A stretch of DNA of 64,000 nucleotides from NCBI GenBank assembly GCA_037576215.1, contig JBANDB010000010.1, forward strand, positions 3,224,001-3,288,000, read 5' to 3'. Numbering within the stretch: the stretch's first letter is position 1; the number at the start of each line of letters is the position of its first letter. Source of the DNA: Armillaria gallica (lineage: Eukaryota; Basidiomycota; Agaricomycetes; Agaricales; Physalacriaceae). The notes beneath the pieces were generated by a model that was not told where the DNA came from, searched no databases, and saw only the letters and a program-made list of their open reading frames with translations. Positions 23,973-35,195 of this stretch are shown one piece after another. The translations under genes and the position numbers were made by a program.

Positions 23973-25693
23973 ATGAAACAGGTCACGCATCCAGGACGCA
24001 CCCCGTCACATTTATCGCACCATTTATCGAAGGCATCCACTGCAGAAACGCGGTTTTCTCGGGTTGGCTCCCAAATACACTGGCCTCAATGGTGGGAATA
24101 GCCTGGACGATGTCCCATTCGATCCAACACTGTACGCACCTACGGTACGAGCACATCCTCCAAATAAATATCCGGAACGGACTGGGCGTAAGAAAGCACT
24201 TTGTGTAAATGGACCTTTCCGTTCCATGTGATTGTTACTAGGGCGCTAATCACATTTAATGTAGATCGGTATCGACTATTTAAGTCGTCAAGGACACTGC
24301 AAAGAGCTTGGTCAACTCAAGGGTTGTATCAAAGACGCTGAGAATATCAGCAGCTTTCTATTTGGTAGTGTTGTTTATGAACACCCGTCGCGAAGAACGC
24401 TGACAAACTCTGCTCTTCAGAATTCTGGCGCTTCAATTTCAAAGGGAAAATAGAGATCAAAGTTCTCAGAGACGATAGTAGTAACCCCGACGAAATCCCT
24501 ACTATGAACAACATTATTAATGCTATGCAGTGGCTCGTCGATGATGCACGTCCAGAGGATTCATTGGTCTTTCATTGTAGGTATTTACTTTCTCTCTTTC
24601 GCTGCTTTCTGAGATCTGAGTATCTCGTACTCCCAGTTTCTGGACATGGCGGCCAGATACTAGACAAGAACGGTGACGAGGTAGATGGATACGATGAAGG
24701 TTCTTCCTTCGATACCTTTCCTTTGCCATTACGGTATCTAATATCCCTTGTTCTAGTAATCTACACTGTCGATGGCGACTATATTCTTGACGACGTGTCT
24801 CTGAGCTTTTATGAGCGTTTCTTTGCTTGACATTTCTCTTCCAGAATATGCACGAGGTCCTGGCGAAGTCACTTCCTCTAGGCTGCCAACTTACGGTATG
24901 CATCTTACATTGTAATTTATACGTACCTAACTAGCAAATTATCGTTCAAGGCACTCATTGACGTAAGTTTTGCGATCCCAGGTTACTTTTCACACTGATG
25001 ATATATGGGACAGTGCTGTCATTCTGGAAGCGCTTTGGGTAAGCCTTTCGAGTTGAAAACATCAGTCGGCTGTGTTCTTAATTCTCCTTGAATTGTGTTA
25101 GATCTACCTTACGACTGGGTACTGCATTTTCCAGACATCTTGTGGCTGCGCCTGACGGCCTTCCATTGTTATAGCACAACGTCAAGGGTTTTGTCCCAGG
25201 TACATCCGTCACGACAGAGTGGTTTGAACACAAGTCCACTGAAGCCAAAGTTGTAAGTCTCAAGCACCTCATTTTATACAAGTAAAGAGGTGGTTAATAA
25301 TACGCAGATATGCCTTTCCAGTTCTGAAGATAGCATGAGAAGTGTGGATTCCGCTCAGGGAGGTGCGCTAATAAATGTGAGTTTCTCACACATACGATAA
25401 CATGGCATGAAATGCTCGAGCATTGTAAAGACCTTCATAATGTCCCTCAAGCATAATGCGTATCCGACATACAAGCAGTTTTTCGACTCGATCAGGTTAA
25501 ATTTTCATTTTAAGACTGCAGAGCATGATGTTCATTTATTTCTTTTTGTTCAGGAAAATCATGATAGGCAAGCACAAGCAGAAGCCTCAAATATCTTGCT
25601 CCAGAGATATTGTAAGCCTCCGTCCCACTTTCCCCCGTCTTTTGTCTTATTCACTTGTGATCGTAGGATACAGACAGCATATTTGTTCCGTAA
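23973..25693 (+). CDS. Type I metacaspase (caspase-like cysteine protease), about 308 aa, about 15 exons
   Basis: Exons: 23973-23981 (tentative start), 24046-24204, 24265-24364, 24421-24576, 24637-24699, 24757-24794, 24845-24895, 24951-24962, 25014-25038, 25102-25118, 25175-25252, 25308-25376, 25431-25495, 25554-25611, 25667-25693. All introns are 50-64 bp with GT...AG and all phases agree. The peptidase C14 fold is clear: RKKALCIGIDY strand, GCIKDAENI helix, KVLRDDSSNP, INAMQWLVDDARPEDSLVFH, catalytic His in FSGHGGQ (about residue 145), NGDEVDGYDE, and catalytic Cys in DCCHSGSALDLPYDW (about residue 198). It ends with the family's usual SxxQKPQ-like tail (HKQKPQISCSRDI). Metacaspases cleave after Arg/Lys and act in stress response, aggregate control and cell death; this one lacks a long Pro/Gln-rich prodomain. 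The gene appears intact, and only the 5' end is uncertain. Confidence 0.85.
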
Positions 25694-28498
25694 TGCCACG
25701 ATGCCCTTGATTTTGCCTTGCCGTGAGCTGTGCTGTATAATCCTCCTTATCTGCTTACCTTTATTGCGTAAAACAACTCTGCGTATCTGTTCTTCTGATA
25801 ATATGAAACGAATTTGATTTTCCGATGGAACTGCGAGAACTCGGGTTGATAGGAATGGTACGTATTCTGTCCACGGTCAGTCCTTCAAAGAATCTGACGC
25901 AGTCGCATCATTATCATGGTCCGAGCCGCTTCGAAGTTTGAGTCAAGATTTTACTGTAGGAACCCACTTGAATGCATGCTAATAATTTGGGAACATTTAT
26001 ATCAAGGAATATGTGCATCGAAGCATGGAGCTACTATGCAACAATAGGACTGCCATAGTAAGGATCACATGGAAATTATAATTTTTACCGAAGCAGTATG
26101 TCCAGTACTTGAAGAGATGTTTTAATGGTATACATCGAATCATGGATAAAATCACCAAATGCTTATCACGTTCCAGATTGGAACGGTGAACGCGGAGCAA
26201 TGATAGTGCGCAAACTTGACGCGTCGAATTTTGGGTAGACACGCGTTAGTCACAGTCACGGGCCACGTAATGAAGCTTTCCGTTACGATTTCTCGACGAT
26301 TTCAAAATCCCGCTCTCCCAACTTTCATCTTACCGCATATAAGTCTCGAAAGAAACAGGTCGGTTCTGACGACCAGGAAAGTATGGCACCTCGGCATGGA
26401 TGCAAGCGACCCCCAAATGCTCCTGCTGCAGTCGTCGGTCGATAGATTCACCATGCTGCCGAAGGACGTCCCTTTCGAGTTGGGCTAACAGGGATGAGAG
26501 CGTTTTTTCGGAAGATTTTTGGGAACTTAGATTCTCTCGACTTCCTTCACTTTGCATGTCTGACGAGGGGTCTGACTCTCCGAGGTGCCCTCTTTGACAA
26601 GGCGTTTGTCGCTGGGTAGAAGGCTCTGAATGGCTCTGAACGGAAATGTCGTTGATTTACCAAAGCCTCCAGAGGGCAGTCAGAGCCGGTATGGGTTAGT
26701 CTCTAATATGAGACTAGGTCCTATGCGCGTTATATTCTGCTCTATCGATGTTATTTACTTACATGTATTCCGTGATGTCCTGTATCCTGGAAGGCGGCCC
26801 TAGAGTAGAGATAGCAGCCTATCGTAGGGTTAGCTGGGAAGGATAATTGTACGCCGTAACCTCACCCTTATCTAGAAGGCCATGATTGATACTTGAATTA
26901 CATCTAGATCCTATGGGTGTCATACTTCAATAAGACACATCGTGGCACTGGGTTACTAACACTAAGAATATCAGTCGATATCGAACTCCTAATTACGGTG
27001 AAAGTAACTGGACACCGAGTTTGCGGAGTAAGCCCATGATTCTAGTTCGTAGAAAAGTCTTTTCTCCTTCTGTTCAACGGAGAATGAGGCGTGTTATGAG
27101 AAAAACGGAGACGAGAGGCCCTTGCCCGTACGCAGATGAGCCATATCGATGACTGTTTAACCATGACCTATCGGATGTCGCTGCTCGGAGTTGTTATCCT
27201 TGAGAACGGTGATCATGAAAGAATCAGAAAGGCTAGCTGCGTAGGGCTGTATCAGCTTCATCTCTAACTCGTTTATCGAGATCATGCGCGAACCTTCATG
27301 TCTCTGCATAAGGGCGTGCGCATAGCATAGAGCTTCCAGCCTTATCGGTAGACTACAAATAGGGTACCCGGTTTTCGAAATGTATCGCATCGGAGGAAGC
27401 CCAATGGTTAAGGGATGCGGACCTCCAAGAAAGTCGATCAAAATGCGTTTAGTGATAGTGGGAACCTCAATTGGCGAGCAAAGCCTCAAAACGATAATCG
27501 GGCCTGTGGTATATGCATTGTCACCGATTACTTTGGACAATTCGCGGCGCCGTAGTTTGAAAGCTAGTCGGTAGTAACCTCCAAGGAGTAGGTTTTGTGA
27601 CTCATTGCACTGTTCAAATGACACTGAGCCTGGAGTCTAAAAGAAGAAAAGAGGAGGTTTACCTGTCGGAACTTCAGCATTGTCGTCGACATTCTCCAGG
27701 GTCTCGGCATTTGGTATACTTGGTCGAAACAGAACTGCTGGACAACATCGTGTATCGTTGACTTCACGTGTACGCGTGTATGAGGATGGGAAGACGTCGC
27801 CTTTGACATTATCCGGCGACCGCGCCGACTGCGCGCAGCGGGATATGTCTCGACCCTCCAGACACCCACGCCAGGTGTGTACCACGCATAATGGTGAATG
27901 CGTATAGGTGAGAATACATCTAAGGTGGGTGACGAATGATCGTGAATATAGGACGGCATTTACATAGATGGGGCGGGATTCGAACCTTGAAGCTGAAGCT
28001 TGACCGATCGTCTCTTCTTCAAAAAGTTCAATTTGATAACAAAGTGGTCGTATCGAGGACGGGCGACTACGGGCGAAATGAAAGTTGGGTACACAAAGAG
28101 AAGGCTCGAGTAAAGAGCGTACCTCTGTTATTGAGTGTACTTTCGAATGTCAGCCATCGACTGATGGCTTGAAAGTTCTAGTAATTGCGCCAGATCCTCT
28201 CATGCAACTGTTACAGCAGAGATGATGATCATTATCGCTGTCTCCACACAGTCTTCCATCACGAACCAGGGACTCTTAGTTTTGATTTCCATAGGACGAC
28301 CTCAGCATGACGTAGGATCTAGGGACTAGCTTTACCGATATAACCAGCAGAGGAGACACATGCTACATACAGATCAGCGATGGTAAGACAAATGAGGAGA
28401 AATGGGCATACCTCACGCATGGATTAAACAACCCAAGTCGAATAAGCACCTAGAACGATGAGCGTCGGATTTATTCTGCTGCGGGTAGCTGCCGGCCA
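25694..28498. other. Metacaspase 3' flank, then weakly coding sequence
   Basis: 25,700-25,820 is the 3' untranslated region; a similar piece recurs on the minus strand at 58,080-58,245. Beyond this I see a coiled-coil-like frame at minus 26,557-26,330 (LLAQLERDVLRQHGESIDRR) and a longer frame at minus 27,624-27,157, listed separately. No named gene. A GGTTCGAATCC box (tRNA T-loop/box B consensus) sits on the minus strand near 27,972-27,982 without a recognisable tRNA around it. Confidence 0.3.
27157..27640 (-). CDS. Possible last exon of an unrecognised protein (about 160 codons)
   Basis: The frame is open on the minus strand from a good-looking acceptor (CTTCTTTTAG at about 27,641) to a stop at 27,157. 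It has phrases such as LLGGYYRLAFKLRRRELSKVIGDNAY, PIIVLRLCSPIEVPTITKRI and MISINELEMKLIQPYAA. It has no ATG at its start, so upstream exons are required; candidates lie at 27,640-27,960 (containing NAETLENVDDNAEVPTG) but the donor/acceptor distance there would be only about 26 bp. Length and composition suggest coding; family unknown. It could equally be a relic. Confidence 0.35.
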
Positions 28499-28505
28499 TA
28501 CGTTG

Positions 28506-28620
28506 GAGGCTATACCGTCCATTTTGTCCACAGATGCCCTGTAGCAACAGGGAATGGTTTTGTACACAAATCCCTGTAACTACAGGGCGCAAGGTTTGTG
28601 TACAGGTCAGGGACGGGTTC
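28506..28620 (+). repeat. Left terminal inverted repeat of the KDZ element
   Basis: Contains two near-palindromes, CCCTGTAGCAACAGGG (28537-28552) and CCCTGTAACTACAGGG (28572-28587), separated by TTTTGTACACAAAT, and then TTTGTGTACAGGTCAG. The same series occurs inverted at the right end. Confidence 0.75.
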
Positions 28621-29412
28621 AGTCCACAGCGCGGAACCTCTGTAACCAGGCTGTCACGCTTAGATTTCCCACGCTTTCCTGTATCCTATGCTCCGCCCTC
28701 CCGCTCGTCATACCCCGCCCTGCGCTCTTTCTATTCCCTATTTGTATCGATATTTATTTTTGGGCTTGATCTTAGCATCTTTTTGCTATATGATGGGATC
28801 TCTGTGCCTAGGGATAGTCCCTTCCTCGATTTACTTGTTCGATCCGACAGTCTTCTGTGCCTCTTCTTGATTTATCCCGATATATCCTCTGATTCTTGTT
28901 CCAAACTCTCCGAAAGTATGTCGGGGTGGGTACGGCCGGGTCCCCCTGTATCAGTCTCTGCGATATGTGCGCTCGGTCATGAGCCTAGACCCAAACTAGT
29001 TCAGTGAACAGCGAACTGTCTGTTCACAACTCTAACGACAGGAAAAGTTACAAATAAAAATACGGGAAATATATCTAGCATACTTTTCCGACTTCTCAGC
29101 AGTTGCCACTGTGAGCTCAGACATTTATCCTGCGCTGTGAATAGATGTCCCAATCCTCTCGTTAACATTTTCTTGTGCACAGAGGGTCTTCCTGGTGTGT
29201 GTACAACTGCGCCTAAGTTGTCCATAGCTCACTTTCCTGTGTTGTGCACAAGGTACTGCCATACCGCCGAGTCTTCCTGGTTTGTGTACAGCTGCGCCTA
29301 CGTTGTACACATCTCACCTTCCTGCGTTGTGGACAAGGCCGCCACATTATTCGGGTACGTCCCTTTATATATTGCCATGCTGGCGCCTTTCGTTTGGTGC
29401 ACCTGAATCCCC
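28621..29412. repeat. Left subterminal region with 84-bp repeats carrying TTGTGCACAA motifs
   Basis: No gene is supported. Two units beginning TCTTCCTGG at about 29,188 and 29,272 repeat with an 84-bp period; each contains TGTGTACA, a TTGTCC/TTGTACAC site and a TTGTGCACAAGG / TTGTGGACAAGG site. The stretch lies just upstream of the gene at 29,413, so the sites may serve transposase binding, promoter control, or both. Confidence 0.6.
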
Positions 29413-30221
29413 ATGTCCCTCTCAGAACGACCAACCTCACATCCTCAGAGACTTCCTCTCGCTGCTCCGACTGTCGAGAGTGAGATAGATGCCGATACGG
29501 CGGCTCTTTTTGACTTTGACTCTTTGTTTGAAGACCATTCGACTCCTTTCTCTTCGTTTGTCAATTACTTCTGTCTCCTTGACTCAGTTTGTTCATTACT
29601 CTCGCTGTGCAGAAACGTATTATTCTATCATCCGTATAATGATATACACACCATCGAAGTGTAAGAGCTCTTTTTACGCTATTTAGTCTCTTTGTTCACT
29701 CTATACCCAGCGCAATCATCGGAGTCTTACCCATTCCAGGGTTCTATGAATACGCGATCCGACTCGACTATTCCCCAGAACAGCGACTCTGGCTTGCCGA
29801 ACGTGGTCCCAAATTTGAACGTGCTGTTTGCCGCAATCGGGTCATTCCCTTTTTCCGACAAGTTTGGCGTGATTGGTTCGTTGAGTGGCCCGGCGCAATT
29901 CAAAGTACCCCTACGCAAACAGAGAAGGAGTTCAAGCAGATGAGGGCCGATGAGGAGCACAGGAAAATTGTATGTCTTTCTCTTGTCAAGTTCGAACTGC
30001 CCTGCTCATTTGTAACTATTCAGGAAATTTTTACCTTGTACATAATGGGCCTCAAAAACCGATGGATTGAAAATGGGCCCCCGCCTCAGAATTGGACTCA
30101 GGCGAGAGTGTTCGCAAAGCTGCAAGAGCTCGAGGAGATGATCACGCGGCGATTCAAGTCGGTAGAGCATTACTTTGTGGAGATCGAGGAGCGTTGGAAC
30201 GTAGAGGATTTAGGTCTATAG
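29413..30221 (+). CDS. KDZ-element cargo protein with helical QR-W-L domain, 215 aa
   Basis: Exons 29413-29555, 29613-29660, 29711-29969 and 30024-30221; introns of 57, 50 and 54 bp, all GT...AG and in phase. The N-terminus is low-complexity and acidic (ESEIDADTAALFDFDSLFED). The centre has LDYSPEQRLWLAERGPKFER and IPFFRQVWRDWFVEWPG, a pattern of aromatic helices that I also see in three other proteins of the same element (34,225, 37,455 and 41,054). The C-terminal third is charged and helical (EEMITRRFKSVEHYFVEIEE). Proteins with a related W-L-x-E-Q-x-x-W-L start are common in mushroom genomes without named function. A DNA-binding role is a guess. The middle exon has no ATG, so the gene is invisible to simple ORF calling. 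Confidence 0.68.
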
Positions 30222-30337
30222 ATAGTACACTTGCTTCGCACATCAAAACCTTTTTACAATTTCATGCATTTCAATACAAATACAATAGAGCGCAGTAAGC
30301 AGTAAAAAAAAAAAAGTTTGATGTGAGAACTACTTTG

Positions 30338-33300
30338 CTACATACGACGGTCACGTAAGTCAAGGTTGATCGTAGGATCAAAGTCGGCTGAAGAGGTAGG
30401 CAAAGAAGCCGTTACTTCACTCCACTGGGTCGCTGCGCTCGCGCAAAGGTCTGACCACATGGCGGCCTGCCTCAGTGCGTACGCCTTTTTCCCCGGTGAG
30501 CTTGCACGTGCAGCTCGGTCCTCCCACACGTTGCAGTAGTTTTGGAAGGTGACTTCGATCCGACGGATCTCCTCCGTCAACAAATCACACTCCTCCTGCC
30601 AGCGCTGGGCGCGAGCGCGAGACTTGCACCATTCAATACGTAACGCTTAATTAAAGGAATGTAAGTACGTGAGTTTCAGCGAAGTCAAGATTGATTGACC
30701 TTCTTGCAACCCTTTCTCACCTCCCTGAAGATTCGTCTTCCATATCCACGACAACGTGCGTTGTCCCTCGGAGGTCCCCTCGTTATACGAATCCAATCCA
30801 CGTACATCTTCTGGCTTGAGGGGTGATAGAGCTCCCTTCCACTCCTGGTGGCCTAGGGCCGCAGATACAGCCTCCAAAGCGTTATAAACACGTCGGTATC
30901 GTGCCGCGTCTGCTTGAATCTTGGTCTCCACCCTATGCATCAGGACATTTGCTTTCGTTCCGTATCGCTGTCCCCTGGAAAACCGTTGACGCCATATCAT
31001 CAAATATGATTTCAATAGCAGATGATCACGTAATGTTGCCAAAGTATCGTGTGCCTGAGCAAGACGTAGTCGGCGCTCATCGTTAATGACCGTATTTTGA
31101 GTGGAGGGATGTACAGCATTGAGCCGCAGTGCATGAGAGGGAAGGTACAACGGGACCTTGGAGGCATGCACTTCGACACCGGGGGCACGACGATCGTCAT
31201 CCCTGGCCCGTAGCAACGTAGTCCTTGGCATGTAAGTCTTCTGTACGTCAATCCAAGCATCAATTTTGCGAGAGATGCGATTAGCCTGTTGTTGCACTCG
31301 GGTGCGTTGGAGATCAGTCGAATGAGTTCCGAGCCCGTTCATGTCATCGATCAGTCGTACCCTCAAAAGTTCGTTAGACTACGACTGTTAAGCGCTGTTG
31401 TGAAGACATACTGGGCTTCCTCCAATTGCAAACCCTGAGCGATGAATTCGCTAGGGCTAACGTCGTGACGGATTTCAATCTTAGTTTCCTGTTTCTCTTC
31501 CCTAGCTAGCTCAAGGCGTACTGCATTTTCCGTGACAGCTGGATCCATCTTGCATGAGTTAGATTTATACTATCCAGATAAATGACTTACGACGTAAAGT
31601 CGGGGCGAAAGGATTAGGCTTTGTCCGATCCATTTCCCAGCTCAAAACCATGGAGCGCCACTGGACAATGGCCTCCGCATGCTCCGTTTGTAGAGCGTCT
31701 TCGTAACTCATAAATTCGAGTACATGCTCTGCGCGCGCGCTGAACGCATCCCAAAATCTTTGGCAAATTGTCTGTGCTACTCATAGCCATGAGATGAAGC
31801 CTTGGCAGTAGCAGTGAACTACGAACCCATAATAACAATCTTGCGCCAATTATAGTCACCAAAATGATCATCGAGTGTGTCTCGCCGTGATCCCGGACCC
31901 ATCTCCTTGGTGCTGTTCGCCAAAGCATTCGTCGCGGCCCAAGTTCTCTCTGGCGCCTCTCCGTCTGTTTGTCCAACCTTTGCCAAGAAGTTGAAGGAGA
32001 AGTCGTTGCGACACTTGAGGATATGCGCTGGTAAATGAAATTTTGGTACAAGATAGAGGATGTTGCGTTCCAGTTGATCGGGTTGCAGTTCGGACGGATA
32101 CTTGTTGATGCGTGCAAAGAAGTTCTTGTGCCATTGGCATGTGATATCATATGAAATCACGAGATCAGGCGGCGTACCGCAGGCAAGTGTTGACAACACG
32201 AAGTAATCCATGTTGATGTACCTAGTAGATGTTTTAGTATATGATTGGATCATTCGTACATTCTTACCTTTCTCCCTTTTGAAGATCGCCGACGGATAGA
32301 GGAAGCTTCATATCATGGCGACCGCAAACTACGGCCCCAACGCCGGTCACTGCCGCTCCTTGACCGCCTCGGCTATTCGCGAGTTTGACAGCGTCGTGAT
32401 TGTTACAGGTGCTTTTTTCTTCGGCCGGAATTATTTTGCCATATTTCTCGAGAAACGATTGAAAAGTGGTTTCGTCCACAAAGTAGGCGTAGCCATGGTT
32501 CAAGCTGGGATCATTATCTTCGCTAGATACATTCAGGCGGCGCAGCCGGAAGTTGGCATCAACTGTGAGAAATAGGCGGTATAACCAACGTTTTGACCTG
32601 GAACAATCTCTGAGATCAATAGTACAATGACTTCACTCGCTGTGGCTTACCTGTTTTCCATCCACCCCGCTGGTAAATTCACATGAGGATGGGGACAAGC
32701 TGGACAACGTGGCACCAATTCCCCGGGTCTCGTCGCTGAAATTCCCCCTGGTTCATGTCCACGGCCAAAGCGCTTCAGACAGCGCAAGTGGCGCCATTCA
32801 CGTATTATTCGTAAAAATGTATCATACCGATCCTAGCGCTAACGTGAGATGTGAGAACGTAAATGGAACCAACAGACGTACTGGAGGAGTATTCAGCCCT
32901 GTGTTGTCCGAGAGCCGGGCCAGTGTGTGATAGAATTCATAGGCAGAAACCTTGGACATGAAAGATAGGACTTGAAACAAGTGCAGAACGCGAAATGTCG
33001 CAGCAGTTTGAGGATAAATTGTGGTCGCGGGCCACAGGCGGCTCCTAAGCAATTGGACGTGCCGCTCAATGGATTGCGTACAATTGCAGAACCCCATCTG
33101 CACGGTGTGAATGCCATCCACGTCAATGACTACAAATGATTTGATGACCGCGGGGAGGATACATTTCTGTCCCAGTCGGTGTCCTAGCTGGATTATTAGA
33201 CCAAGGCTAGTGAGAGTTGTCTTCTTAAAGTAGGTACCCGTCCATTCCTGAGAATGGGAAGTCAGATAGGAATACGCCGCAACAGATTCTTCACTTCACC

Positions 33301-33927
33301 TCGACCTTATGAAAAGGAATGGCCTGGTGACCACCCACAATGCACCTAGCACAGAGCATTCGTCCATCAAAACAAGAGACACAGCGATAATGGCCTTGTT
33401 CGTCATGACAAGCATGACATCGGTCGATTCCTGAAAGTGGCGCTTCCAGACGCAGGATCTCCGCCATAAATTCCTCGCGTTGGGAGGTCCATACCAACAG
33501 TGGGTGATCCTAGTTGGAATTCAATGATAGACGGCTCTTGAAAGATGATTCCACTTACACCTAAAGGCCTAGGGCGTCGTGTTCCTTCTGCCTCGCCGTT
33601 TGCGACCTCAGCGGGAGCACTATAATCGGGGTCCAGAAATGACATCCTAGACATACTGGCCAGTATGGAAGTATCAAAGAACATGGGTTCCGGAGGAAGC
33701 AAAGGAGGTTCTTCGACATTCCCAGCAGACATAGGTACTGACTGTATCGCGACAGCCATTGTTCGCACACTGATGCCAGAGGAGTCAACTCGAGAGGAGT
33801 AATCCGTGTGATGGTGATAAGTCTGCGATGAGCGTGGTACCCGAACCCGAACTTCGTCTTCATCACTGGCTTCATCAACAATGTCCACTGCTGCACGGCC
33901 CCCTCTTTTCTTGCGACTGTAATTCAT
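30338..33927 (-). CDS. KDZ transposase with CxC2 zinc cluster, about 1045 aa, intact
   Basis: Exons (minus): 33927-33559, 33509-33300, 33247-32882, 32832-32651, 32597-32268, 32221-31827, 31779-31591, 31538-31412, 31361-30700, 30645-30338; nine introns of 46-54 bp, all GT...AG and in phase, 3138 coding bases. Residues about 124-193 hold the Cys cluster (CHACHDEQGHYRCVSCF, LCARCIVGGH, PFHKVE) known as the CxC2 domain of KDZ transposases. The core has VDANFRLRRLNVSSED (Asp about 389), CNNHDAV, GVGAVVCGRHDM, SYDITCQWHKN (Asp about 511) and TDGEAPERTWAATN (Glu about 574), then the HFGDYNWRKI motif. A long helical C-terminus (ENAVRLELAREE, SPSEFIAQGLQLEEAQ, EWCKSRARAQRWQEE) follows. It is predicted to cut and join the element's inverted repeats. 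I found no stop or frameshift, so it may be active. Confidence 0.92.
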
Positions 33928-34224
33928 GAGGTCAAGTTAAACGATTAGAGGGACAAAGGGCGTTGAGAGAGTTATCTCTTACGATTGACTCACCCAACTT
34001 TAAGTATACCACGTGAAATATTCTTTTAGGGCTGGTTGAGGTTGTAAGCATGTCGCGGTGGGTGTCGTACTCGATTCCGTCGACATATGGCCGTTGATGA
34101 ACCGACATACAGCCAGATTTTCTCCGAGGATCTGATTGGAGGAGGAAGTAGAAGCAAAGAGGAGTCCCATTTAGGAAAGACCCTACTATGTTTCACGTGT
34201 GAGTCAAACATACAGTACAACTAT

Positions 34225-34776
34225 TTAAAAGTCGTTATCAGCAAGCTTGCGCGGTTTGGGAGTCTTTTCGCTCCTCCGGAAAGAACCCCCTGACGTCCCT
34301 CCCTCCTGCCCACAGCCTTCTTCTGCCTTACTCTCCCCCCCCCTGCCTTCCGACTCTGCTCGCTTCCTTGCCTTTCTTTTCAATATACCTTCCGCATAGA
34401 ACGGAGCCCAAAATTCGAGCGTCTGAACAATCAAAGCAAGGTCCTGCATACAGGTCAGCATCCATTCGGAGAAATAGGACCTACGTTAATCAACTCACAT
34501 TTTGGCGGCATGTGTTCCAGTGTTCACAAGCTTCTTGGTCCTCAGGGTCCGGGGATTGGAGCTCGGTTCGAAATCGATCATGCCAGACCAGCCACAGTTG
34601 TGATTGGAATTGAGCATATGCTCGCGGTTTTGTACGAGCACTTCTCTTCACACGGCGGTATTCGAGGAGATAAGGTCGCAGGAAACGCTTTTGGACTGGA
34701 GTGATGGGTGGAAAAGCCGACCTATAGTAGTTCAGGGTAAACCTAGGACTCCATAAAGAATGGCAAGTACTCACAT
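34225..34776 (-). CDS. KDZ-element cargo protein, 147 aa, start codon split by an intron
   Basis: Exons (minus): 34776-34775 (AT), 34721-34499, 34443-34225; introns 34722-34774 (53 bp) and 34444-34498 (55 bp), both GT...AG. The only in-frame ATG is made by joining AT with G across the first intron, giving MSAFPPITPVQKRFLRPYLL; the GTG at 34774 is simply the donor. The middle has TPVQKRFLRPYLLEYRRV and QLWLVWHDRF, similar to the QR-L...W pattern of the proteins at 29,413, 37,455 and 41,054. The C-terminus is very basic and Gly/Lys-rich (KRKARKRAESEGRGGES), which suits a nucleic-acid-binding or nuclear protein. It shares a roughly 420-bp divergent promoter region, full of TGTGCACAAG motifs, with the gene at 35,196. 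Confidence 0.6.
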
Positions 34777-35195
34777 TTTTCTGCTTCAGTTCAAAGTGGT
34801 TGTGTTAACGGGGGCTAGTTCTTTCTAGAGTCATCGTTGCTTCTTTTTGAGGGTGAGGAATTCCTGTCAGGTGCATGAAAGTTCTCTGTTTTGTGTACAG
34901 AACAACATCCTCACTTGTGCACAAGTACGACCGGTGGACTAGCAGATGACGGTCATTTCTGTTGGGTGCGTGACAGTTCTCTGTCTTGTGTACAGAATGA
35001 CTTCCTGACTGGTGCACAAGTACGACCTGCAGGCTAGCAGATGATGGTCATTTGGCTCATTTCCTGTGCAAACAAGTAGGCTCCCTGATCTGTGTACAAG
35101 TGCTCGCCCTGGTCAGTGCACAAGTACGACCGGCCATTCGGCCAAGGGGTCTTGCCGTGTCGGATGCCGAATCAACTCTTCGTTTCCCGTCTAGC
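34777..35195. promoter_or_regulatory. Divergent promoter region with repeated TGTGTACAGAA / GTGCACAAGTACGAC sites
   Basis: Two copies of an approximately 117-bp unit (from about 34,863 and 34,980) each contain GTTCTCTGT(T/C)TTGTGTACAGAA followed by GTGCACAAGTACGAC and GCTAGCAGATGA-like sequence. A third partial copy ends at about 35,130. The region separates divergently oriented genes and carries the same palindromes as the element's ends. Confidence 0.6.

Noticed and set aside
24504..24903. Independent ORFs of 108 and 126 codons
   Set aside because: The plus frame reads through two metacaspase introns, and the minus frame is its antisense shadow; the spliced metacaspase explains the region.
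27962..27990. tRNA gene suggested by GGTTCGAATCC followed by CCGCCCCATC on the minus strand
   Set aside because: No D-arm, anticodon stem or acceptor pairing could be found in the preceding 120 bases, even allowing an intron.
28534..29007. 157-codon plus-strand frame at the left end of the KDZ element
   Set aside because: It starts inside the terminal inverted repeat, lacks any recognisable motif, and the region behaves as a repeat-rich subterminal segment.
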